Origin: Actibacterium lipolyticum
GTDB taxonomy: Bacteria > Pseudomonadota > Alphaproteobacteria > Rhodobacterales > Rhodobacteraceae
Length of the DNA stretch: 64,000 nt
Assembly: GCF_900184935.1 (NCBI RefSeq)
Contig: NZ_FXYE01000001.1
Coordinates: 434,001 to 498,000, forward strand
Direction of reading: 5' to 3'
Both the position numbers and the translations under genes were made by a program. The notes under the pieces were generated by a model that made no database searches, was not told the DNA's origin, and saw only the letters and a program-made list of their open reading frames with translations. Every line of letters starts with the position of its first letter. The first letter of the stretch is position 1. Of this stretch, positions 56,715 through 64,000 are shown piece by piece.

Positions 56715-56870
56715 CGCAGCGGGAGAATCTGGTTTCCCAGTGCCGAAGGAGCAACCGCCCCGGTAAACTCTCAGGCAAACGGACCTCTGCGAACGAAGAA
56801 CTCTGGAGAGTGGCGCTTGCGCCCGCCGAAGGGATAACGATCTCAGGCGAATGGACAGAGGGGGCATCGG
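56715..56870 (+). promoter_or_regulatory. Tandem glycine riboswitch upstream of gcvT
   Basis: Two aptamers are visible. The first (56715-56791) is closed by CGCAG/CTGCG and has the core GCCGAAGGAGCAACCGCC and TCTCAGGCAAACGGAC. The second (56801-56860) is closed by CTCTG/CAGAG and has GCCGAAGGGATAACGATCTC and AGGCGAATGGAC. These are the conserved cores of the glycine riboswitch. It lies 67 bases before the gcvT start and should turn on glycine cleavage when glycine is high. Confidence 0.93.
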
Positions 56871-56936
56871 GTTTGCGGCCATTCAGGGTCGTTCGTGCGA
56901 TGCCGGGATCTGACCGGCTAATATGGGATGGGCCGG

Positions 56937-58067
56937 ATGGCAGAACTGAACCGAACGGGGCTTTACGACTTACACGTGGAACTGGGCGCCAAGATGGTGC
57001 CGTTCGCGGGCTATGACATGCCGGTGCAATATCCGCTTGGCGTGATGAAGGAACATTTGCATTGCCGGGCCGCAGCGGGGCTGTTCGACGTCAGCCATAT
57101 GGGGCAGGTCATCCTGCGCCCGAAATCCAGCGATCTGGCCGATGCCGCCTTGGCGCTGGAGACTCTGGTTCCGGTCAGCGTTCTGGGCCTGAAAGAGGGC
57201 CGCCAGCGGTACGCGTTTTTCACCAATGACGAAGGCGGTATTCTGGACGATCTGATGGTTGCCAATCGCGGTGAGCATCTGTTTTTGGTCGTAAACGCAG
57301 CTTGCAAAGCCGCCGACATCGCGCACCTGAAAAAGCACCTGTCAGACACCTGCGATATTACCGAAATCACCGACCGCGCGCTGTTGGCGCTGCAAGGGCC
57401 GCAGGCCGAGGCCGTGTTGGCCGACCTTGCCCCAGGCGTGGCAGAGATGCGGTTCATGGATGTCGCGGTGCTGTCGTCTGACTTTGGCGATCTGTGGGTG
57501 TCGCGGTCCGGTTATACCGGCGAGGACGGCTTTGAAATCTCGGTCGCGAACGCAAACGCCGAACGTTTTGCGCGGGCGTTGCTTGTGCACGACGCGGTTG
57601 AACCCATCGGTCTTGGGGCACGCGACAGCCTGCGGCTAGAGGCGGGGCTTTGCCTGTATGGCAACGATATCGACACGGCGACTTCGCCGGTTGAGGCCGC
57701 GCTGACATGGGGCATCCAAAAGGTTCGCCGTACAGGTGGTGAACGCGCGGGCGGCTTTCCCGGCGCGGAACGCATTTTGGATGAACTTGATAATGGCACG
57801 CGCCGCCTGCGCGTCGGCCTGCGCCCAGAAGGGCGGGCGCCGATGCGGGCAGGCACGCAGTTATTTGCCAGCGAAGATGCAGCGCAAGCCATTGGCGAAG
57901 TGACCTCTGGCGCGTTCGGCCCATCGATCGAAGGGCCAATGTCGATGGGTTATGTCACCAGCGAACACGCCGCAACCGGCACAACGATTTACGGCGAGGT
58001 TCGCGGCAAACGCCTTCCCGCCACGATTGCGGCTCTGCCGTTCAGACCATCCACCTATAAACGTTGA
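56937..58067 (+). CDS. gcvT: Glycine cleavage system T protein (aminomethyltransferase)
   Basis: 376 residues from the second ATG ([19 protein letters not shown]), the usual start; an ATG three codons earlier is possible. [56 protein letters not shown] and [15 protein letters not shown] are GcvT motifs. It passes the methylene group to tetrahydrofolate. First gene of gcvT-gcvH-gcvP, controlled by the glycine riboswitch. Confidence 0.96.
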   Translation: MAELNRTGLYDLHVELGAKMVPFAGYDMPVQYPLGVMKEHLHCRAAAGLFDVSHMGQVILRPKSSDLADAALALETLVPVSVLGLKEGRQRYAFFTNDEGGILDDLMVANRGEHLFLVVNAACKAADIAHLKKHLSDTCDITEITDRALLALQGPQAEAVLADLAPGVAEMRFMDVAVLSSDFGDLWVSRSGYTGEDGFEISVANANAERFARALLVHDAVEPIGLGARDSLRLEAGLCLYGNDIDTATSPVEAALTWGIQKVRRTGGERAGGFPGAERILDELDNGTRRLRVGLRPEGRAPMRAGTQLFASEDAAQAIGEVTSGAFGPSIEGPMSMGYVTSEHAATGTTIYGEVRGKRLPATIAALPFRPSTYKR

Positions 58068-58078
58068 GGGACGTTACG

Positions 58079-58438
58079 ATGAAATTTACCGAAGAACATG
58101 AATGGCTGCGCGTCGAAGATGATGTGGTTGTTGTAGGTATCTCAGAACACGCCGCCGAACAGTTGGGCGATGTAGTGTTTGTGGAACTGCCCGAAGAGGG
58201 CACCGAGGTTACCAAGGACGAAGAGGTCGTGGTGATTGAAAGTGTCAAAGCGGCGTCTGATATCCTTGCCCCCGTCGATGGTGAAATCGTTGAGGTGAAC
58301 GAGGCATTGGTGAACAACCCCGCCTTGGTCAACGAAGACGCACAGGGTGATGCGTGGTTCTTTAAGATGAAGGTCGCGGATATGGCCGATCTTGACGAAT
58401 TCATGGACGAAGCCGCCTATAAAGACTTCATCGCGTAA
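58079..58438 (+). CDS. gcvH: Glycine cleavage system H protein
   Basis: 119 residues. The lipoyl attachment Lys57 lies in [21 protein letters not shown] begins the domain and [18 protein letters not shown] ends it. It shuttles the aminomethyl group between P, T and L proteins. Eleven bases after gcvT. Confidence 0.96.
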   Translation: MKFTEEHEWLRVEDDVVVVGISEHAAEQLGDVVFVELPEEGTEVTKDEEVVVIESVKAASDILAPVDGEIVEVNEALVNNPALVNEDAQGDAWFFKMKVADMADLDEFMDEAAYKDFIA

Positions 58439-58454
58439 GCCGGAGCCAGCGCAG

Positions 58455-61304
58455 ATGCCATTTTCCCCGACCGATTATCAGCCTTACGATTTCGCCAACC
58501 GCCGCCATATCGGCCCATCCCCAGAAGAGATGGACGAGATGTTCAAGGTTCTGGGTATTAACAGTTTGGAAGAGCTGATTGACCAGACGGTGCCGCAAAG
58601 TATCCGTCAGGCCGATCCGTTGGAGTTCGGCAAGCCGAAATCCGAACGGGAACTGATCTGGCATCTGCGACAGGTCGCCAAGCAGAACAAAGTGTTCACC
58701 ACGATGATCGGGCAGGGGTTCCACGGCACCGTGACGCCCCCGGCCATTCAGCGGAACATTCTTGAAAACCCCGCTTGGTACACGGCCTATACACCCTATC
58801 AGCCAGAGATTTCACAGGGTCGGCTAGAGGCTCTTTTGAACTATCAGACGATGATCTCTGATCTGACAGGGCTGGAAATCGCCAACGCCTCGCTTCTGGA
58901 CGAGGCGACGGCCTGTGCCGAGGCGATGACAATGGCGCAGCGCGTGGCCAAGTCGAAGGCCAAGGCGTTTTTCGTTGATGAAAACTGCCACCCACAGAAC
59001 ATCGCCGTGATGCGCACCCGAGCAGAGCCGTTGGGGATTGAGGTGATCGTCGGCGCGCCCGAAGATCTGAACGCCGAACAGGTGTTTGCCGCGATCTTCC
59101 AATATCCCGGCACATACGGCCACCTGACCGATTTCACCGACGCCATCGCGGCCCTGCACGGGGCCAAGGCGTTGGGAATCGTTGTGGCGGATCCGATGGC
59201 CCTGACGCTGTTGAAAGAGCCGGGCGCGATGGGCGCTGATATTGCCGTTGGCAGCACACAGCGTTTCGGTGTGCCGCTTGGGTATGGCGGGCCGCATGCT
59301 GCGTATATGGCGTGCAAGGATGATTATAAGCGCGCGATGCCCGGCCGGATCGTGGGTGTGTCGATTGATGCGCGCGGGAACAAGGCCTATCGGCTGTCCC
59401 TGCAAACGCGGGAACAGCATATCCGCCGTGAAAAGGCGACCTCGAACGTGTGCACGGCGCAGGCGTTGTTGGCGGTGATGGCCAGCTTTTATGCCGTTTT
59501 CCACGGTCCCAAGGGCCTTCGTGCGATTGCGCAGCGTATTCACGTGAAAACCGTTCGTTTGGTGAAGGGGTTGGAGGATGCCGGGTTCGATGTGCAGCCC
59601 AAGGCGTTCTTTGACACCGTAACGGTCGAAGTCGGTGCCATGCAGGGCGTGATCTATGACGCCGCACAGGCGCGTGCGATTAACCTGCGCAAGGTCGGTA
59701 AGACCAAGCTGGGCATCACGCTGGATGAAACCACGCGTTCGGCAACCATCGTTGATCTGTGGGCGGCTTTTGGGATCACCCGCAAAGACGATGACCGCAC
59801 CCCAGAATTCCGCGCACCCGAGGCGCTGCACCGGCAGTCCGAATATCTGACCCACCCGGTGTTCCAGATGAACCGCGCCGAGACTGAAATGATGCGCTAT
59901 ATGCGCCGTCTCGCGGATCGTGACCTTGCGCTTGACCGTGCGATGATCCCGCTGGGGTCCTGCACGATGAAGCTGAACGCCGCGGTCGAGATGATGCCGA
60001 TCACCTGGCCCGAATTTTCGAACGTCCACCCCTATGCCCCCGCCGATCAGGCCAAGGGATACGCCCAAATGATCGATGATCTGTCGGCGATCCTGTGTCA
60101 GGCAACGGGCTATGACGCGATGTCGATGCAGCCAAATTCAGGCGCGCAGGGCGAATATGCGGGCCTGTTGACCATCGCCGCCTATCACAAGGCGCGCGGC
60201 GAAGGGCACCGGAATGTCTGCCTGATCCCCGTGTCGGCGCATGGCACCAACCCGGCCTCGGCCCAGATGTGCGGGATGAAGGTTGTGGTCGTGAAGTCCG
60301 CCGAAAATGGCGACATCGATCTGGCCGATTTCCGCGCCAAGGCCGAAGCGGCGGGCGATAACCTTGCCGCGTGCATGATCACCTATCCCTCTACCCATGG
60401 TGTGTTCGAAGAGACCGTGACAGAGGTTTGTGACATCACCCATGAATTCGGCGGGCAGGTCTATCTGGACGGCGCGAACCTGAACGCGCTGGTCGGCCTT
60501 GCAAAGCCCGGAGAGATTGGCAGCGACGTCAGCCACCTGAACCTGCACAAGACATTCGCCATTCCCCATGGCGGCGGTGGCCCCGGCATGGGGCCAATCG
60601 GGGTTAAGGCGCATCTGGAACCGTATCTTCCCGGTCACCCGGAAACGGGCGGGCAGGTGGGGCCGGTTTCGGCATCGCCATATGGCTCGGCCTCGATCCT
60701 TCTTATCTCGTGGGCGTATTGCCTTGCGATGGGCGGGGCGGGCCTGACGCAGGCGACCAAGGTGGCGATCTTGAATGCCAACTACATCGCCAAGCGGTTG
60801 GAGGGCGCATATGACGTGCTGTTCACTGGCGTCAAGGGGCGTGTGGCGCATGAATGCATCCTTGATACCCGGCCATTCAATGAAAGCGCTGGCATCACGG
60901 TGGACGACATCGCAAAGCGGCTGATCGACAACGGCTTCCACGCCCCAACGATGAGCTGGCCAGTGGCGGGCACGTTGATGGTTGAGCCCACAGAATCCGA
61001 AACCAAGGCAGAGCTTGACCGGTTCTGCGATGCCATGCTGGCCATCCGCGATGAAATCCGCGCGGTTGAGGCAGGCGAGATGGACGCAGATAATAACCCG
61101 CTGAAACATGCGCCCCACACGGTGAACGATCTGGTTGCGGATTGGGACAGGCCATACAGCCGTGAACAGGGGTGTTTTCCACCCGGTGCGTTCCGGGTGG
61201 ATAAATACTGGCCGCCAGTCGGGCGCGTGGACAACGTATTCGGCGATCGGCATTTGGTGTGCACCTGTCCTCCGCTAGAAGACTACGCCGACGCGGCAGA
61301 ATAA
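58455..61304 (+). CDS. gcvP: Glycine dehydrogenase (decarboxylating), P protein
   Basis: 949 residues, the single-chain form. Pyridoxal-phosphate Lys699 lies in [35 protein letters not shown] at the N-terminus and [20 protein letters not shown] in the middle are the usual landmarks. It decarboxylates glycine and loads the H protein. The ATG has GGAG at a good distance. No gcvL or glyA follows in the window. Confidence 0.96.
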   Translation: MPFSPTDYQPYDFANRRHIGPSPEEMDEMFKVLGINSLEELIDQTVPQSIRQADPLEFGKPKSERELIWHLRQVAKQNKVFTTMIGQGFHGTVTPPAIQRNILENPAWYTAYTPYQPEISQGRLEALLNYQTMISDLTGLEIANASLLDEATACAEAMTMAQRVAKSKAKAFFVDENCHPQNIAVMRTRAEPLGIEVIVGAPEDLNAEQVFAAIFQYPGTYGHLTDFTDAIAALHGAKALGIVVADPMALTLLKEPGAMGADIAVGSTQRFGVPLGYGGPHAAYMACKDDYKRAMPGRIVGVSIDARGNKAYRLSLQTREQHIRREKATSNVCTAQALLAVMASFYAVFHGPKGLRAIAQRIHVKTVRLVKGLEDAGFDVQPKAFFDTVTVEVGAMQGVIYDAAQARAINLRKVGKTKLGITLDETTRSATIVDLWAAFGITRKDDDRTPEFRAPEALHRQSEYLTHPVFQMNRAETEMMRYMRRLADRDLALDRAMIPLGSCTMKLNAAVEMMPITWPEFSNVHPYAPADQAKGYAQMIDDLSAILCQATGYDAMSMQPNSGAQGEYAGLLTIAAYHKARGEGHRNVCLIPVSAHGTNPASAQMCGMKVVVVKSAENGDIDLADFRAKAEAAGDNLAACMITYPSTHGVFEETVTEVCDITHEFGGQVYLDGANLNALVGLAKPGEIGSDVSHLNLHKTFAIPHGGGGPGMGPIGVKAHLEPYLPGHPETGGQVGPVSASPYGSASILLISWAYCLAMGGAGLTQATKVAILNANYIAKRLEGAYDVLFTGVKGRVAHECILDTRPFNESAGITVDDIAKRLIDNGFHAPTMSWPVAGTLMVEPTESETKAELDRFCDAMLAIRDEIRAVEAGEMDADNNPLKHAPHTVNDLVADWDRPYSREQGCFPPGAFRVDKYWPPVGRVDNVFGDRHLVCTCPPLEDYADAAE

Positions 61305-61311
61305 CGAACCC

Positions 61312-61340
61312 AAGGGCGGCCAAGTGCCGCCCTTGTAGTT
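61312..61340 (+). terminator. Terminator after gcvP
   Basis: AAGGGCGGC and GCCGCCCTT form a perfect nine-base stem with a five-base loop, followed by a mixed GTAGTTTGT tract. Confidence 0.65.
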
Positions 61341-61389
61341 TGTGACAGCGGTTAATACATCGCTCCTAACTTTGATGTAGGAGGCGAAA

Positions 61390-61839
61390 ATGACTGCAAG
61401 CCTTAAACTTGTCTGTCTTGAGTGTGGCAGTGCAAATCGCGTACCCGCAGACAAGCTTGGCGCGGGGCCAAAGTGCGGCACCTGTGGCGGGCGGTTGGCT
61501 GACGGTAAGGTCCGGGCGCTAGATGTATCGACGCTGCAAAAGGCCGCGAAGACAGACCAGACGCCGTTGTTGGTCGATTTCTGGGCGCCATGGTGTGGCC
61601 CGTGCCGCGCAATGGCACCGCAGTTTGCGCAGGCAGCACAAAAACTCGCGCCCGACGCGCGCTTGGCGAAGATCGATACCCAGGAACATCCCAAAGCGTC
61701 GGCGAAATACGGAATCCAGGGAATCCCCGCGCTTATCCTGTTCCAAAATGGGAAAGAGGTCGCACGGCTTGCCGGTGCCCGACCGGCGTCTGACATCGAA
61801 AAATTCGTGCGGGCTAAGGCTAAAATGCCGACGAAATAG
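61390..61839 (+). CDS. trxC: Thioredoxin 2
   Basis: 149 residues. The active site is WAPWCGPCR with Cys69 and Cys72. An N-terminal zinc module with Cys9, Cys12, Cys29 and Cys32 (CLECG and CGTCGG) marks it as TrxC rather than TrxA. YGIQGIPALILFQNGKEV has the cis-Pro. It reduces protein disulfides, mainly under oxidative stress. TAGGAGG precedes the ATG. Confidence 0.95.
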   Translation: MTASLKLVCLECGSANRVPADKLGAGPKCGTCGGRLADGKVRALDVSTLQKAAKTDQTPLLVDFWAPWCGPCRAMAPQFAQAAQKLAPDARLAKIDTQEHPKASAKYGIQGIPALILFQNGKEVARLAGARPASDIEKFVRAKAKMPTK

Positions 61840-61911
61840 CCGGTTCAAATCGCTGTACCTAGTGCGGCGGATTGCTTAGGGTTTGGCGAAACCAAATTAA
61901 GGGGCGTTACG

Positions 61912-62613
61912 ATGTCTGATGCGACCGAAACCACAGAAGTGGCCGCGAACTGTCTGGGTGTTGATGTCCCGCATTCCCCTTACCTAAATGAAACTCGGAT
62001 CGAACGTATCAACGGTGCACGGTACGAAGGGCAAGAGATCAAGGGCGCGTTGCATGTTGTGCAAGAAGGCGACCACGTACTTGAACTTGGTGCCGGGCTG
62101 GGAATCGTTGGGTCAGTTGTCGCCAAAAACTGCAAACCGGCGCGTATGATTTCGTTCGAGGGGAACCCGTCGCTTATTCCGCATATTGAGAAATTGTACG
62201 CGATGAACGGCTTGGGCGACGTCATCTCTGTTCGCAATCAAGTGTTGATCAGCGCCAAAGATCGCCCCCAATCGCTGCCGTTCCATGTTCATAAAAGCTA
62301 TTTGGGTTCATCCCTGAACCCAACAGCGGTGCGGAGCAAGGAAACGGTTGATGTGGCGACGGTGGCTTATGATGACGTCCACAAAGACCTGAAGCCAAAC
62401 GTCGTCCTAATGGATATCGAGGGTGGCGAACTGGAATTTTTGGAGCACGCAAACCTTGATGGCGTGCGCGCCATCGTGATTGAATTCCACCCCGGCGCCT
62501 ATGAGGTTTCTGGGATGCGCCGCTGTAAAACGATTTTGCGTGAGGCCGGGTTTGCCCCGATTGAGGGGCTTTCGTCACGTACTGTCTGGGTCGCGGAACG
62601 CACAGAAAAGTGA
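61912..62613 (+). CDS. FkbM family methyltransferase
   Basis: 233 residues. The SAM site is VLELGAGLGIVGSVVAKN and the motif after it is ISFEGNPSLIPHIEKLYAMN; VLMDIEGGELEFLEHANL is the FkbM hallmark. These enzymes methylate sugars or small molecules. It is a single gene with no carbohydrate cluster nearby. Substrate unknown. Confidence 0.88.
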   Translation: MSDATETTEVAANCLGVDVPHSPYLNETRIERINGARYEGQEIKGALHVVQEGDHVLELGAGLGIVGSVVAKNCKPARMISFEGNPSLIPHIEKLYAMNGLGDVISVRNQVLISAKDRPQSLPFHVHKSYLGSSLNPTAVRSKETVDVATVAYDDVHKDLKPNVVLMDIEGGELEFLEHANLDGVRAIVIEFHPGAYEVSGMRRCKTILREAGFAPIEGLSSRTVWVAERTEK

Positions 62614-62614
62614 C

Positions 62615-62640
62615 AAAAAAAGGGCGCCAATGGCGCCCTC
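62615..62640 (-). terminator. Terminator for the cold-shock gene (shared hairpin)
   Basis: AGGGCGCC and GGCGCCCT form a perfect eight-base stem with a three-base loop. On the minus strand it is followed by seven T, so it ends the cold-shock transcript. It can also act as a weaker end for the convergent FkbM gene. Confidence 0.85.
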
Positions 62641-62660
62641 TTCAATCTCTTTAGCCTAAA

Positions 62661-62867
62661 TTAGGCCAGAGCGATGTTGGTTGCGCTTTCGCGACCGTCA
62701 CGGCCAGCTTCGATGTCGAAGGTGACTTTCTGGTTGTCAGCAAGCGTACGCAGACCAGCGCGTTCCAGTGCAGTGATGTGCACGAACACGTCTTTGCTGC
62801 CGCCATCGGGTGCGATAAAGCCGAAACCTTTAGTTTCGTTGAACCATTTTACGGTGCCAGTAGCCAT
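62661..62867 (-). CDS. Cold-shock domain protein
   Basis: 68 residues. RNP1 (KGFGFIAP) and RNP2 (DVFVHITAL) are complete; [16 protein letters not shown] opens the domain. It binds single-stranded RNA. TTTAGGAGA gives a strong ribosome site. A GCTGCC/GGCAGC hairpin in the leader (62887-62909) sits before it and may control translation in the cold. Confidence 0.95.
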   Translation of the reverse strand: MATGTVKWFNETKGFGFIAPDGGSKDVFVHITALERAGLRTLADNQKVTFDIEAGRDGRESATNIALA

Positions 62868-63493
62868 CCGTAGTCTCCTAAATTATGCTGCCCGCGTAGG
62901 TGCGGCAGCCCGGCTTAGTCAGTGCAAGATCGAAGGACTGACAGCCGTAGAAGGAAGACAGTGGTCGATAGAGAATAACGTCGCCTTCCCCACATGCGCC
63001 TTATGTTTCTTATTTGCAAGGGGAAAGGTGGAAAATTCACGCGGCCGTTACCATGCGAAGTTTTCACATTTGTCGCGGCTAGCAACAGTTGCAGTGATGC
63101 CGATGGTCGGAAAACAGGCCAGAAAATCATGCTGTTTTGGAAACTGGCGACCACAAGCCCCGAGGATGCGAGGCTTGCAGCCGCTAGGTTTACTGCGAGA
63201 AACGCTGCAGCGACTGGTTACAGTATTGAGCTTAGAAGATAGTAATTGAGTAGATATCGGAAGAAGCCGAAACGTCCCTGCACATTCACAAAACATACGC
63301 ACCGCAGGGGTAAAAATTCCCGGCTTTTCGAACTCAATTGCAAAAATCAATCGTCTCAATACCTAACCGTACCGCATCGCGCGAAACAAAAAAGGTCTGC
63401 AATACCGGACTTTTCGGGCAGAATTACGGCAAAAGTATAGCGCGCTTGAAAAACTCATCTTTAGGTTGTAGCGTTGATTCTATCGGAGGTTGA
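62868..63493. other. Long non-coding stretch with nested inverted repeats
   Basis: The first part is the leader and promoter of the cold-shock gene. No open frame here looks protein-like. At 63244-63339 three pairs of complementary segments are nested: AATTGAG/CTCAATT, AGAAGCCG/CGGCTTTT and CCCTGC/GCAGGG. This could be a small structured RNA; no promoter or terminator for it is certain. Confidence 0.45.
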
Positions 63494-63593
63494 ATGATCC
63501 AGGCTCTTGCGAAGAACCACTCACAGGATCACGAAACTGGCCGAACCGAAATTGACGACCTACAAACGACGACCAACAAACGAGGACTCTGCC

Positions 63594-63758
63594 ATGACCA
63601 CTCTTCTGGATAAAGCCCGCACCGGACGCAGCAACGCCCTTGCCAACCGTCTTTCCACCCAGTCGGATTGCACAGTAGACATCGGAACTCGTGAACGCTT
63701 CCTGGCACCGCGCCGGAACGAAAGCCTCCCTTTTATTTCCGCCCGCGCACGGTTCTAA
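63594..63758 (+). CDS. Possible 54-residue small protein
   Basis: The ATG has GAGGA eight bases upstream. The peptide is basic (MTTLLDKARTGRSNALANRL at the start, ERFLAPRRNE, ending SARARF) with one Cys. I recognise no family. A second small frame of 39 codons (63494-63613) has an even better GGAGG site and overlaps its start, so coupled translation is possible. Protein status is uncertain. Confidence 0.45.
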   Translation: MTTLLDKARTGRSNALANRLSTQSDCTVDIGTRERFLAPRRNESLPFISARARF

Positions 63759-63803
63759 TTCCTCCCTGCGGGGAAATGCCAAGACGTCATTGAGCAGGCG
63801 GGC

Positions 63804-63840
63804 CGCCGCTACGGGGTATAGGTGCACACCCCGTGCGGCG
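63804..63840 (+). promoter_or_regulatory. Strong hairpin after the small ORF
   Basis: CGCCGC/GCGGCG and ACGGGGT/ACCCCGT stack into a 13-base stem with a single bulged T and a ten-base loop. It lies 45 bases beyond the small ORF and 31 bases before a terminator, so it probably belongs to the 3' untranslated region or to a small RNA. Confidence 0.5.
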
Positions 63841-63871
63841 TAACGCAAAGAATATCTAGTTTGGATGGTTA

Positions 63872-63905
63872 ACGCCCAGCAGGTGGTCTGCTGGGCGTAT
63901 TTTTA
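63872..63905 (+). terminator. Bidirectional intrinsic terminator
   Basis: ACGCCCAGCAG and CTGCTGGGCGT form a perfect 11-base stem with a five-base loop. On the plus strand ATTTTTATT follows, ending the small-ORF transcript; it also lies directly after the minus-strand gene that enters from the window's right edge. Confidence 0.88.
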
Positions 63906-63911
63906 TTGGGA

Positions 63912-64000
63912 TCAGTTGTCGCGCTTGCCTTTTGAAGCTGGGCCGACAGTATTGTCCAACTTGCCCTTAGCCCGCTGAACCATCTTGCCACGCATTTCAT
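63912..64000 (-). CDS. 3' end of a small basic protein, partial
   Basis: The minus-strand frame is open to the window edge and ends with TGA at 63912-63914. Visible C-terminus: EMRGKMVQRAKGKLDNTVGP, then ASKGKRDN. The Lys/Gly-rich pattern recalls CsbD-like stress proteins, but too little is visible to assign it. The terminator just beyond supports this being a gene end. Confidence 0.5.
   Translation of the reverse strand, partial: EMRGKMVQRAKGKLDNTVGPASKGKRDN

Noticed and set aside
58824-60068. 414-codon frame antisense to gcvP
   Set aside because: Shadow of gcvP, no protein-like motif.

Overview
The window looks like chromosomal DNA of a marine alphaproteobacterium of the order Rhodobacterales (Roseobacter-type). 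The reasons are many TRAP solute transporters, a VPLPA-CTERM sorting tail, the cmk-rpsA-ihfB-lapA-trpF-trpB order, a tandem glycine riboswitch before gcvTHP, and leaderless-style attenuation before leuA. No IS element, phage block, rRNA operon or CRISPR array was seen. Assignments rest on reading motifs by eye and on remembered family features; no search was run.

Layout. 1-6.2 kb (+): a fused TRAP permease (5' end outside the window) followed by an acyl-CoA synthetase, an SDR dehydrogenase, a thiolase and an enoyl-CoA hydratase, i.e. an uptake plus CoA-dependent beta-oxidation operon. It faces a TetR-type regulator with an integrase-like N-terminus. 7.1-11.4 kb: a gene-poor, apparently lower-GC accessory stretch with two immunity-like orphan genes and a large membrane protein of unknown function. 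11.4-12.6 kb: an M20 amidohydrolase. 12.8-18.9 kb: a pyroglutamate operon (TRAP dctP-dctQ-dctM, then pxpB-pxpC-pxpA) with a divergent winged-helix regulator. 19.4 kb: tRNA-Gln(UUG). 19.5-22.6 kb: kpsT-kpsE-kdsA for capsule export and Kdo supply. 22.8-25.6 kb: nhaA, then an ArsP-like permease with its ArsR regulator. 25.6-27 kb: a uracil-DNA-glycosylase-fold protein and an SseB protein. 27-33.6 kb (-): the cell-shape operon mreB-mreC-mreD-mrdA-rodA with ghrA at its end. 33.8 kb: a VPLPA-CTERM surface protein. 34.6-36.3 kb: leuA with a leucine leader peptide. 36.4-44.4 kb (+): an SDR, aroA, a GFA protein, cmk, rpsA, ihfB, a LapA-like protein, trpF and trpB.

44.4-46 kb (+) holds the most unusual cassette. 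It encodes two exported, PepSY-like small proteins with polyaspartate or Asp/Glu tails and a membrane-anchored LuxR-type regulator. 46-54.6 kb: DUF2237, pth, rplY, an MFS transporter, an exported 19-unit MORN-repeat protein, nadE, a PfkB sugar kinase and a Tat-exported metallo-beta-lactamase-fold hydrolase. 54.7-61.3 kb: gltX, a gamma-glutamylcyclotransferase-like protein, the glycine riboswitch and gcvT-gcvH-gcvP. 61.4-64 kb: trxC, an FkbM methyltransferase, a cold-shock protein, then a structured region with small ORFs, strong hairpins and the 3' end of another gene.

How the parts fit. Several units pair import with catabolism under a local regulator (the beta-oxidation and pyroglutamate operons). 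Others are core envelope, shape, translation and amino-acid genes. The regulatory RNA elements that can be supported are the leuA attenuator, the glycine riboswitch, several intercistronic hairpins and about six terminators.
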